Source: Laceyella tengchongensis
GTDB lineage: Bacteria > Bacillota > Bacilli > Thermoactinomycetales > Thermoactinomycetaceae
NCBI RefSeq assembly: GCF_900182735.1
Contig: NZ_FXTU01000001.1
Location: 124,001 to 188,000 of the forward strand
Direction: 5' to 3'
Length of the DNA: 64,000 nucleotides
The notes under the pieces: generated by a model
Database searches by the model: none
What the model was told of the DNA's origin: nothing
The model's input: only the letters and a program-made list of their open reading frames with translations
In this document: positions 49,280-58,200 of the stretch, in pieces
Position numbering within the stretch: the stretch's first letter is position 1
How the letters are laid out: each line of letters opens with the position of its first letter
Program-made: the position numbers and the translations under genes

Positions 49280-49918
49280 ATGAAAAGAATAGCCATTGTT
49301 CTTGTTATTAGTATATTGTCACTGGTAGGTTGTTCAATCATGGACCAAGCTGACGCTGAAAAAGTGGTGCTGGAAATCAGCAAGCTCGTTGATAAAGGTA
49401 ATGCTCTCAGCAATCGCTTGTCCGCCTCTGTTGACAATGTAGCGATGGACACGGCGGTCAACACGTTGAATATCAGTTTGCAAAAGGGAAATGTGGATAA
49501 AGAGGCGCTGAATAAGGTATTGGAGTTGCTGAAAAAACAAAAGGAAAGCTCCGAAAAGGAGCGCAAAGGTTTGCAGGAGATCAAGGCGCAAATTCCGGCA
49601 GTTCAAGCCAAAACAGCCAACTTGTCTGAGAACCGCAAAAAAATGGCTGACCAAACATTGGCTGATTTGCAAACCTTGACAGAGAACGAGCTCAAAATGA
49701 AAGACATCGAGATCGAAATGTTTGAGCTGAACCTGAAGTACTATGAGGCGATCGGCCAAGGCAAAGAACCTGCCGAAGACAACTATGAGCAATTGGAAGG
49801 CGAAAGCAAGAAATTGCAGACCCAATTGGAAAGCGATCTGAAGAAATTTAATGATTCTTGGAACGCGTTCCACAAAGATGTGCGCGGCACAGATACAAAA
49901 AAACCGATTGGTGAATAA
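49280..49918 (+). CDS. YkyA-family cell-wall-associated lipoprotein
   Basis: A 212-residue lipoprotein with lipobox LVGC (Cys18). Nearly all of the mature region is an alpha-helical coiled coil with Lys/Glu-rich repeats (EKERKGLQEIKAQ). It fits the YkyA family (Pfam-type putative cell-wall-binding lipoprotein), whose function is unknown. The ATG at 49280 follows GAAGGGG. Confidence 0.85.
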   Translation: MKRIAIVLVISILSLVGCSIMDQADAEKVVLEISKLVDKGNALSNRLSASVDNVAMDTAVNTLNISLQKGNVDKEALNKVLELLKKQKESSEKERKGLQEIKAQIPAVQAKTANLSENRKKMADQTLADLQTLTENELKMKDIEIEMFELNLKYYEAIGQGKEPAEDNYEQLEGESKKLQTQLESDLKKFNDSWNAFHKDVRGTDTKKPIGE

Positions 49919-49933
49919 TCCGCTAATATCACG

Positions 49934-49965
49934 CCAACCCTTGACAATAAATGGGTTGGTTTTTT
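49934..49965 (+). terminator. Terminator after the YkyA-like gene
   Basis: CCAACCC / GGGTTGG arms and a run of six T. Confidence 0.85.
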
Positions 49966-50109
49966 CTATGGGAAAAATGGAATACATTTTCCTTGCAGTA
50001 TGATATGATGAGTATTCAATCTTACATTTCTTCAAACGGCTCATCCGCTGAATGAGGAAGTCAGGGATGGGTTATCAAGATTTTATTTGGAAATCACGCT
50101 AATGAGACA

Positions 50110-50158
50110 TCAGCTCCATCAATCGAATGGGGTGGATGATTTCGGTGATGGAAGCTGA
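50110..50158 (+). promoter_or_regulatory. Leader hairpin immediately before the DEAD-box helicase start
   Basis: TCAGCTCCATCA (50110-50121) pairs with TGATGGAAGCTGA (50146-50158), 12 pairs with one bulged base, ending one base before the AAAGGGG ribosome binding site. It could hide or expose the site with temperature, but this is inference. Confidence 0.55.
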
Positions 50159-50169
50159 AAGGGGCTTTA

Positions 50170-51648
50170 TTGATATTGAAAACATTTCATGACTTCGGGC
50201 TTAGCCCGGATGTGTTAAAAGCGGTCGAGGGGATGGGCTTTGACCAGCCGACTCCGATCCAAGAAAAAACGATTCCTCTCGCATTGGATGGCCAAGATGT
50301 ATTGGGCCAGGCGCAGACCGGGACGGGGAAGACAGCGGCATTCGGCATCCCGCTCGTGGAAAAGGTTTCCCTCGATTCGGACGGGATTCAAGGTCTGGTC
50401 ATCACGCCGACCCGAGAGTTGGCGATGCAAGTGGCTGCGGCGTTGCACCGGTTGGGCAAGGTCAAGCGGGTGCGGACATTGGCGGTGTACGGAGGCCAGG
50501 AGATTGACAAGCAAATCCGCTCATTGAAGAAACGCCCGCATATTGTCGTGGGCACGCCAGGACGATTGCAGGATCATTTGCGCCGGCGAACCATCCGCTT
50601 GAACGATCTTCGGATGGTGGCGATTGATGAAGCCGACGAAATGTTGCAGATGGGCTTTATCGAGGAGATTGAAGCGATTTTGGCACAAGCGCCTGACATC
50701 AGGCAAACGCTGTTGTTCTCGGCGACAATGCCACCAGCGATCAAAACGTTGGCTGAGAAATTTATGACCCAACCAGTTCATGTTAAAGTAAAAGCCAAAG
50801 AAGAGACGATTCCTAGCATTGAACAATATTACATTGAATTGCACCCGAAACAGAAGTTTGACGCCCTTTGCCGGTTGATCGAAACGCAAGCACCGGAATT
50901 GGCGATGATCTTCGCGCGCACCAAAAAACGGGTGGATGAGGTTGCGGAAGGGCTAAACAAGCGGGGATACCATGCTGAAGGATTGCACGGTGACCTTTCG
51001 CAAGCGCGTCGGACGGCCGTCATGCAACGGTTTAAACAAGGGATGATCTCCATTCTTGTGGCTACGGATGTGGCGGCTCGCGGATTGGATATCAGCGGTG
51101 TGACCCATGTTTACAACTTTGACATCCCACAGGAAGCGGAAAACTATGTACACCGGATCGGCCGCACCGGCAGAGCAGGGAAATCGGGTGTGGCGACCAC
51201 CTTTGTCACCCGCCGTGAAATGGATCATCTGCGGATGATCGAACAGGTGATCCGCCGCAAAATGACACGGGCGGAAATTCCGACCATCAAAGACGCGTTG
51301 CGGGAACAGCAGCGCATCGCTGTCGAGCAGTTAGCAAAAGTGGTCGATGGGCAAACCGACAGCGATTATGCTACATGGGCCAACCACTTGCTTGATAAGC
51401 ACGACCCCGTGACTGTCGTTGCCGCGGCATTGAAACTGCTAACCAAAGAGCCCAACACCACGCCTGTGCAAATCTCGGAGGATGGTGGCGGCTTCTTCCC
51501 TAATAAGAAAGGGATCAGAGGCAAAGGCGGCTCGCGTGGCGGTGACTGGAGCAAAGACAAACCCCGCCGCCATGACCGCTCTGCCGGTAAAGGTAAGACG
51601 TTTGTAGCCAACAAAAAAAAGGGTAAAAACCATCGTGTTGATGTGTGA
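50170..51648 (+). CDS. DEAD-box RNA helicase (CshA-like)
   Basis: A 492-residue helicase. Motif I AQTGTGKT (about 48-55), DEAD in VAIDEADEML (about 155), SAT (about 187) and HRIGRTGRAG (about 325) are all present. The Q motif is FDQPTPIQ. The C-terminal tail (residues 440-492) is Gly/Lys/Arg-rich and disordered, as in CshA. Such helicases unwind RNA in ribosome assembly and decay. The start TTG at 50170 lies five bases after AAAGGGG; a second TTG at 50176 is also possible. Confidence 0.93.
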   Translation: MILKTFHDFGLSPDVLKAVEGMGFDQPTPIQEKTIPLALDGQDVLGQAQTGTGKTAAFGIPLVEKVSLDSDGIQGLVITPTRELAMQVAAALHRLGKVKRVRTLAVYGGQEIDKQIRSLKKRPHIVVGTPGRLQDHLRRRTIRLNDLRMVAIDEADEMLQMGFIEEIEAILAQAPDIRQTLLFSATMPPAIKTLAEKFMTQPVHVKVKAKEETIPSIEQYYIELHPKQKFDALCRLIETQAPELAMIFARTKKRVDEVAEGLNKRGYHAEGLHGDLSQARRTAVMQRFKQGMISILVATDVAARGLDISGVTHVYNFDIPQEAENYVHRIGRTGRAGKSGVATTFVTRREMDHLRMIEQVIRRKMTRAEIPTIKDALREQQRIAVEQLAKVVDGQTDSDYATWANHLLDKHDPVTVVAAALKLLTKEPNTTPVQISEDGGGFFPNKKGIRGKGGSRGGDWSKDKPRRHDRSAGKGKTFVANKKKGKNHRVDV

Positions 51649-51650
51649 AG

Positions 51651-51685
51651 AAACCGCCGCCCCAAACGGGTGGCGGTTTTTTCAT
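51651..51685 (+). terminator. Terminator of the helicase gene
   Basis: AAACCGCC / GGCGGTTT arms with a T run. Confidence 0.85.
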
Positions 51686-51770
51686 TCCCGTCCGTTTGCC
51701 ATTGACCCGGTCAAACGTCAAGATGTAGCATTAGCAGTGTGATATAAACAAAGAAACGGGGAGCGGACGG

Positions 51771-52700
51771 ATGACGATGGGACAGATTCCGGCATATCCA
51801 GAATGGTCTTGGTCGCAATCACGGCACCATCTGTTGACGGAATGCAAGCGTAAGTATTATTACCACTACTACGGTTCCTATCCGGGTTGGCTGGCGGAGG
51901 CCTCCGATGAAGCGAAACGTTTGTATCGGCTGAAACAGTTGCGTACGTTGAACCTTGTGTTTGGTGAAGTGATGCACCGCCTTGCTCATGTGGCCTTGCA
52001 GCGTTGGGAGCGGGAACGCGCTTTGCCGGGGGAAGAGGAATTGCAACATATCGCGCGCATGTTGTTAAACCAAGCCGTGCGGGATTCGCGGGACCCAGTG
52101 GAATGGTGGGAAACGCCAACGCGGCGGACCATGTTGCATGAACTTTATTATGGAGGGACGCTCCCGGCGGAATTGGTTGCCGAATTGAAAGAGAGGTTGC
52201 CGTTGTGCATCCGCCATCTTTTGCAAAGCACCAGCCTGCGTGAGCGCTGCGGTTCTGCTACCGCGGAAACGGTAGAGGCAGAACATTTGAGCAAGTGGTT
52301 TTTGGAAGAGACGAAGGTGTACGTCAAAGTGGATTGGATTTATCGGGTTGGGGAGAAATGGGTGGTCGTCGATTGGAAGACGGGCGAAAAAGAGGAGGCC
52401 CATGCTACGCAACTCAAGTGGTATGGGTTGTATCTACACCAATGCTACCATGTTCCTTTGTCACAGATAGAATTACGCGCTGAATACTTGTTGACGGGGG
52501 AGTGCGAACAGTTTGGCGTCACTGAACAGGATATGGATGAGGCCTTAGGGCGGATGCATGCCAGTGTGCGAGAGATGAGAGAGTTGCTAGCCGATCCAGA
52601 GCGGAACGCCCCTTTGCCGGAGGAGGCATTCCCTGCCACTTCTGACGAGCGGAAATGTCTATGGTGCAATTTTCAAGAGGTTTGTAGTGCGCGCCGATAA
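51771..52700 (+). CDS. PD-(D/E)XK nuclease-superfamily protein with Fe-S-type cysteines
   Basis: A 309-residue nuclease of the RecB/Cas4/AddB superfamily. The active-site region is VKVDWIYRVGEKWVVVDWKTG (about residues 183-203), with Asp and the Lys of DWKTG, and QLKWYGLYLHQ following. One Cys near the N terminus (Cys25) and three near the C terminus (Cys296, Cys299, Cys305) match the C-CX2CX5C arrangement that holds a 4Fe-4S cluster in AddB and Cas4. No adjacent helicase or CRISPR gene is present. The ATG follows GGGAGCGG. Confidence 0.85.
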   Translation: MTMGQIPAYPEWSWSQSRHHLLTECKRKYYYHYYGSYPGWLAEASDEAKRLYRLKQLRTLNLVFGEVMHRLAHVALQRWERERALPGEEELQHIARMLLNQAVRDSRDPVEWWETPTRRTMLHELYYGGTLPAELVAELKERLPLCIRHLLQSTSLRERCGSATAETVEAEHLSKWFLEETKVYVKVDWIYRVGEKWVVVDWKTGEKEEAHATQLKWYGLYLHQCYHVPLSQIELRAEYLLTGECEQFGVTEQDMDEALGRMHASVREMRELLADPERNAPLPEEAFPATSDERKCLWCNFQEVCSARR

Positions 52701-52713
52701 AGGCGCTTTTTTT
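52691..52713 (+). terminator. Terminator of the nuclease gene
   Basis: GCGCC / GGCGC arms enclosing the stop codon, followed by seven T. Confidence 0.8.
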
Positions 52714-52780
52714 GTCATGATGGTAAGTGAAGAATGTTTTGCAGCCATGTTTACCCGAATGATAAGACCGGAAGATGAAA

Positions 52781-52817
52781 TAGCCGAAAGAGGAGAAAAG
52801 GTCTCCTTTTTCGGCTA
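52781..52817 (-). terminator. Terminator of the acyl-CoA ligase gene
   Basis: TAGCCGAAAGAGGAGA / TCTCCTTTTTCGGCTA near-perfect arms just beyond the ligase stop codon. Confidence 0.8.
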
Positions 52818-52821
52818 TGCT

Positions 52822-54321
52822 TTATTCTTGCCGTGCTTGTTTGCGCAACGCATATTTCAATACTTTACCCATGCCGTTTTTGGGTAATTGATCAATAAAT
52901 TGCACTTGGGTGAGTTTATACTTGGCCAAACGGGAGTGGCAATGCTCGAGGACATCCGTTTCGGTGAGATCCGACTCGGGCGCTTTTACCACATAAGCCC
53001 GAGCGAGCTCGCTCCAAACCGGGTCTGGCACCCCGATCACTGCCGCTTCTACCACGCCGTCGAGCTGATTGATCACAGCTTCCACTTCCGCGGGAAACAC
53101 CTTTTCGCCGCTCGTCGCGATCATGTCCTTATACCGATCAACAATGTACAAATATCCTTCCTCATCGATCTTGCCGGCGTCTCCGGTGTGAAACCATCCT
53201 TTTTTTAGCACGTTGCGGGTTGCTTCAAAGTCGTTCCAATATCCTTTGAACACAAAAGGTCCTTTCACCACGATCTCACCGATTAGCCCTGGTGGCAGCT
53301 CTTGGTTTGTTTCGGGATCGATGATTTTGATTTCGCCCACGAGAAGTTTGCCGACCGAACCGATGTGATCCATGTCGCGTGATTGCCAGAAAGTCACACC
53401 CCCGGTGCATTCGGTTGCTCCATATCCCACATTGAGCGGATAACCCAAGGCGTCAAATTGTTTGATCAGCGATTCGGGAACGGGAGAGCCGCCGCTGTAT
53501 ATTTCTTTCAATGAGGGGAAATCCTGGCCGGACTTCAGCAAGCGAGGCAACATCAGGTGAAGCAGGGAAGGTGCTGCGAACAGCGTGTTGATGTTTTCTT
53601 TTTCCACCATATCCAAGATATAGGCCGGATGGATGTGGGGGATGAAGACCAGCGTGGAGGCGAATAGCGGTGCCGCTGAAATTGTGCACACCCCGCTGAT
53701 GTGAAACAAAGGGGCCGAGGCCAATTGACGGTTGCCATAAGCGGGTTGCGTAGCCAACATGGAGGCTATCGTGGCGTGGTACAGATTGGCGTGGGTGGTA
53801 CATACCCCTTTCGGTTTGCCAGTTGTGCCGGAAGTAAACGTGATCACACAAGTTTCTTCCATATCTATCTCTATGTAAGGCTCTGTGTCAGGATAAAAGG
53901 TGAAGATTTGCCCAAACGAAGGATCGAGTTCATCGCCGATGCTGACTTTGATTTTCTTTTCTATATCGGTGGACAGTGAATCAACGATGTTGGAGAACGC
54001 CTCGTCATAGAACAGGAAACGGGGCTTGCTAGATTCCACCATCCAATCGATTTCAGTCGACGTTAACCGATAGTTGATTGGAACGAGGATGGCCCCCACT
54101 TTGGCTATCGCGTAAAACAGGGTGCAAAAAGGGTGGTCAGTCGCGCATAACACGGCGATGCGCTCTCCTTTTTCCACTCCTTCCGACAACAGGTAGTGGG
54201 CCACTTGATTGACACGGTGGTTATATTCACGGTAGGTGATGCGGGTTTCATTGGAAACCAATGCCTCAAGATTGGGTGAAAAGTCTGCCCTTCTTCTAAG
54301 AAATTCCCCCACTGGATACAT
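52822..54321 (-). CDS. AMP-forming acyl-CoA ligase
   Basis: A 499-residue ANL enzyme. Conserved motifs are TFTSGTTGKPKGV (A3), YGATECTGG (A5), WFHTGDAGKIDEEGYLYIVDRYKDMI (A7-A8) and the C-terminal Lys in KNGMGKVLKYAL (A10). It activates a carboxylic acid, probably a long- or medium-chain fatty acid, to the CoA ester. The chain length cannot be judged. ATG 54321 is two bases after GGGGTGATT; an upstream GTG at 54357 has no ribosome binding site. It is not in an operon. Confidence 0.92.
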   Translation of the reverse strand: MYPVGEFLRRRADFSPNLEALVSNETRITYREYNHRVNQVAHYLLSEGVEKGERIAVLCATDHPFCTLFYAIAKVGAILVPINYRLTSTEIDWMVESSKPRFLFYDEAFSNIVDSLSTDIEKKIKVSIGDELDPSFGQIFTFYPDTEPYIEIDMEETCVITFTSGTTGKPKGVCTTHANLYHATIASMLATQPAYGNRQLASAPLFHISGVCTISAAPLFASTLVFIPHIHPAYILDMVEKENINTLFAAPSLLHLMLPRLLKSGQDFPSLKEIYSGGSPVPESLIKQFDALGYPLNVGYGATECTGGVTFWQSRDMDHIGSVGKLLVGEIKIIDPETNQELPPGLIGEIVVKGPFVFKGYWNDFEATRNVLKKGWFHTGDAGKIDEEGYLYIVDRYKDMIATSGEKVFPAEVEAVINQLDGVVEAAVIGVPDPVWSELARAYVVKAPESDLTETDVLEHCHSRLAKYKLTQVQFIDQLPKNGMGKVLKYALRKQARQE

Positions 54322-54539
54322 GCAATCACCCCAGTCTGATAAAAATTCAGATTTCACACAATATATATTAAACTAGCAGGTGGCGAGTGGCAATCATCAG
54401 CGGGTTTTCGTTTGTGTCGGTTTTTTCGATAGCGAGCCTTGATGGGAAGCGATTGTTGAGAGGATTGGGCTCAGTTAAAATTGGGAAAAGGATGCGAGAT
54501 GTGTTCAATTTTTTATAGAAATGAGAGGGAGCGGCGCAA

Positions 54540-55088
54540 ATGAAAAAGAGAAGTTTGCGCATCTGGCTGGGCACAGCGGCTGTTGTAGTCGGAGTGGTTT
54601 TGATTGTCGTTTGTTGGCGGGTGCTGACGGCACAGTACTCGGTGGCTGGTTTGCATCCCCAAGTGGCCCAGGCCAAGGAGCAATTGATCGAGAATTGCAG
54701 GAAGCGAGGGATTCACATCCAGATCACAGAAGGGTTCCGCTCATTTGCGAAACAAGATCAACTTTATGCCAAAGGCCGGACGGAGCCGGGGCGGGTAGTG
54801 ACCTACGCTCAAGGGGGCGAGTCCTACCACAATTACGGACTGGCAGTGGATTTTGCGTTATATGATCCCAAGCGGAAGCGTCTAAGTTGGGATGTAGAGA
54901 AAGACGGCAATGGGAACGGGGTGCCCGATTGGGAAGAAGTCGTGCAAGAAGCCAAAGCGCTGGGCTTTGCATGGGGCGGGGATTGGAAGGGATTTAAGGA
55001 TTACCCGCATTTGGAAATGACCTTCGGGCAGTCAATCGTCGAATTGATGCTTGCTAATAGATGGAGAGAGTGGATGGGTTGGTGGTAA
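54540..55088 (+). CDS. M15-family D-Ala-D-Ala carboxypeptidase-like protein
   Basis: A 182-residue exported or membrane-tethered peptidase with one N-terminal hydrophobic segment (residues 8-29) and no cleavage motif. Zinc-site motif SYHNYGLAVD gives His97 and Asp104; DYPHLEM supplies the third ligand and catalytic Glu. This is the VanY/CwlK pattern of peptide-stem trimming. An insert DGNGNGVPDW resembles a Ca-binding loop. The ATG follows GAGAGGGAG. Confidence 0.9.
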   Translation: MKKRSLRIWLGTAAVVVGVVLIVVCWRVLTAQYSVAGLHPQVAQAKEQLIENCRKRGIHIQITEGFRSFAKQDQLYAKGRTEPGRVVTYAQGGESYHNYGLAVDFALYDPKRKRLSWDVEKDGNGNGVPDWEEVVQEAKALGFAWGGDWKGFKDYPHLEMTFGQSIVELMLANRWREWMGWW

Positions 55089-55234
55089 GCCCATCCTTCA
55101 GGTTCACTCACGGCGGCGGAAAATCTTTGCCTCATATCCTGTTTTTTCATTTGCCTCTAGCGTTTTTTGATATAGTCGGGACTTCAACTTTTTGGTAAAC
55201 TCGTCTTTGTAACGAAAAGATCAGGGGTGAGGGG

Positions 55235-58200
55235 ATGACGGGGCAAGAGGCGTTAGTGAATTTGTTTAAGGAAGTCCAATTGCCGACAGAATGGTTAGAC
55301 CAACAATTCAAAGAAGGAACGATTACTGAAGTCCTGGTCGACCGGGCTGCACAAGCCTGGAAAATCCGAATCCGCTTGCCAGAACCGATAGATGCGGGGA
55401 TCTGGCAGGAGTTCCAAGTTCGGATTAAAAAACATTTTCAACCACACATCCAAGTCAACGTGTTGTTTGACTATGATCACATAGATCATGACACCGTATT
55501 GAACATGTACAAGGGTTTTATCCAGCGGTGGATTCAGGAGAGAGTTGCCCCGGCCGCTTCCACTTGGTTTGGGCAGACAGAGTGGCGGATTCAAGATGGG
55601 GTGATCCGCATCGATTTCCCCAACCCGGCCACACTGCAAATGGCGGAGCAACGTGGGTTGGAACGGCACATCGCCCGTTGTTACCAGCGGATCACTGGAG
55701 CGGAGTTGCGGGTGCGTTTCGTATGTGAAAAGCCCGAGTTAGAGGTTTCGCCAGCCGCCTATTTTCAGGAGAAGAAGCAACAAGAAGAGCGGCAGCTAGT
55801 GGCGCAAGCGCTGGCTGAACAGAAAGAAAGGGCGGAGAAGGCCAAATCGGGAGAAAAGCCTGACGTACCTGGCCCAGTGCTGGAGAAGAAGATCGGTTAT
55901 GCGATCCAGGATGAACCGGTTTCGATCGCTTCCATTACTGAAGAAGAGCGGAAAGTGACGATCAAAGGGAAAGTGTTCAAAGCGGAAGTCAAGGAATTGA
56001 AGAGCGGAAGGAAGCTGTTGACGTTTAACATCACCGACTACACCAATTCCATCGCTTGTAAATTCTTCGCTTCTCCCCGTGAAAAAGAGCAAGAACAGAT
56101 CATTGCCATGATCAAGGACGGGGACTGGCTGAAGGTGCGCGGTTCGGTTCAGTTTGACACGTTTTCCCGTGAGTTGGTCATGATGGTTAGCGATCTGATG
56201 GAGGTTCATGTCCCTGAGCGGATGGATACGGCTGAAGAAAAGCGGGTGGAGTTGCACTTGCACACCTCCATGTCCACCATGGACGGCATCACCGACGTAG
56301 GCAAGGTGATTGAGCGTGTGGCGAAGTGGGGACACCGCGCGGTGGCAGTCACCGACCATGGTGGGGCACAAGCGTTTCCTGACGCCTATGACGCCAGCAA
56401 AAAACACGGGGTTAAAGTGTTGTACGGATTGGAAGCCAATGTGGTCGACGACGGGGTGCCGATGGTGATGAATGCGGCCGACCGGGTGCTCGCTGACGAC
56501 ACCTATGTGGTGTTTGACGTGGAGACCACCGGGTTGTCGGCGGTGCATGACGTCATTATCGAATTGGCTGCTGTCAAGTTAAAGAATGGGGAGATTATCG
56601 ACACGTTCTCCGAATTCGCCAATCCCCACAGAAAACTATCGCAACAGATTATCGAGCTGACCCACATCACGGATGATATGCTGACAGACGCCCCAGAGAT
56701 CGATGATGTGATTGCCCGTTTTCTGTCCTTTATCGAAGATAGTGTCTTAGTCGCTCACAATGCTCGCTTTGACATGGGCTTTTTGCAAGAAGCAGTGAAA
56801 CGCATCGGTGAAAAGCCGGTAACCAACCCGGTTTTGGACACGCTTGAGTTGGCTCGTTTTCTGTTTCCGACCTTGCGTAACCATCGCTTAAACACATTGG
56901 CTGATAAGCTGGGAGTCAAGTTGGAGCAACACCACCGGGCCATCTACGATGCGGAGGCGACGGGGCACATCTTGTGGAAGATGCTTCTCATGGCCAAAGA
57001 AAAAGGCATTACCAATCTGGCTGAATTGAATGAGCAACGAAACGATACCGATTATACGCGGATGAGGCCATTTCATGCCATCTTGTTGGTGAAAAACCAG
57101 GAAGGCATGAAAAATTTGTACAAACTGATCTCGATGTCGCATTTGAAGTATTTCTACCGGGTGCCACGCATTCCGCGTAGCGAATTGGTGAAACACCGGG
57201 AAGGGCTGATCATCGGTTCCGGCTGTGAGCGAGGAGAATTGTATGAAGCGGCGCTTAACAAGGCGCCAAGCGAGGTCGAAGAGATCGCCCGCTTTTATGA
57301 TTACCTTGAAATCCAACCAGTCGAATACAACATGCATCTGGTTGAGAAAGGGTTGGTGGAAAGCCCGGAGCGCCTCCGTGAAGCCAACCGGCTGTTGGTC
57401 GAAATTGGGGAGCGGTTGGGCAAGCCCGTTGTCGCCACTTCCAACAGCCATTACTTGGACGAGCATGAAGCCATCTTCCGTGAGATCATCGCGATGAACC
57501 AGACCGGTGCTAAGCCGCAATTACCGTTGCCAAAGGCGCATTTGCGGACGACCGATGAGATGTTGGAGGAGTTTTCCTATCTGGGGGCGGAGAAAGCGAA
57601 GGAAGTGGTGGTCACCAACACCCAGCTAATCGCTGATCAGATCGACGATGGTATCAAGCCGTTCCCAGATGAAACATTTACCCCTGAGTTGGAAGGGGCA
57701 GAAGAAGAATTAACGGAGATTTGTTACCGCACCGCCAAAGAATGGTATGGGGACCCGTTGCCAGAAATCGTCAAAAGCCGGTTGGAGCGGGAGCTGGGTT
57801 CGATCATTAAACACGGGTTTAGCGTGTTGTACATGATTTCGCAAAAAATCGTGTACAAATCGCTCCAAGACGGGTTTTTGGTCGGCTCGCGGGGATCGGT
57901 TGGCTCTTCATTGGTCGCGGCCTTGAGCTTCATTTCAGAAGTGAATCCGTTGCCTCCGCACTATCGTTGCGAGAGTTGCCAGTACAGTGAGTTTATCACC
58001 GATGGCTCTTATGAGAGCGGATTTGACTTGCCTGACAAGAAATGTCCGAAATGCGGGACTGACCTGTGGAAAGACGGACACGACATTCCCTTTGAAACCT
58101 TCCTGGGCTTTGAAGGGGACAAGGCGCCCGATATCGATCTCAACTTTGACGGCGAGTATCAACTCCGAGCTCACCAATACACCGAGGAATTGTTCGGCAA

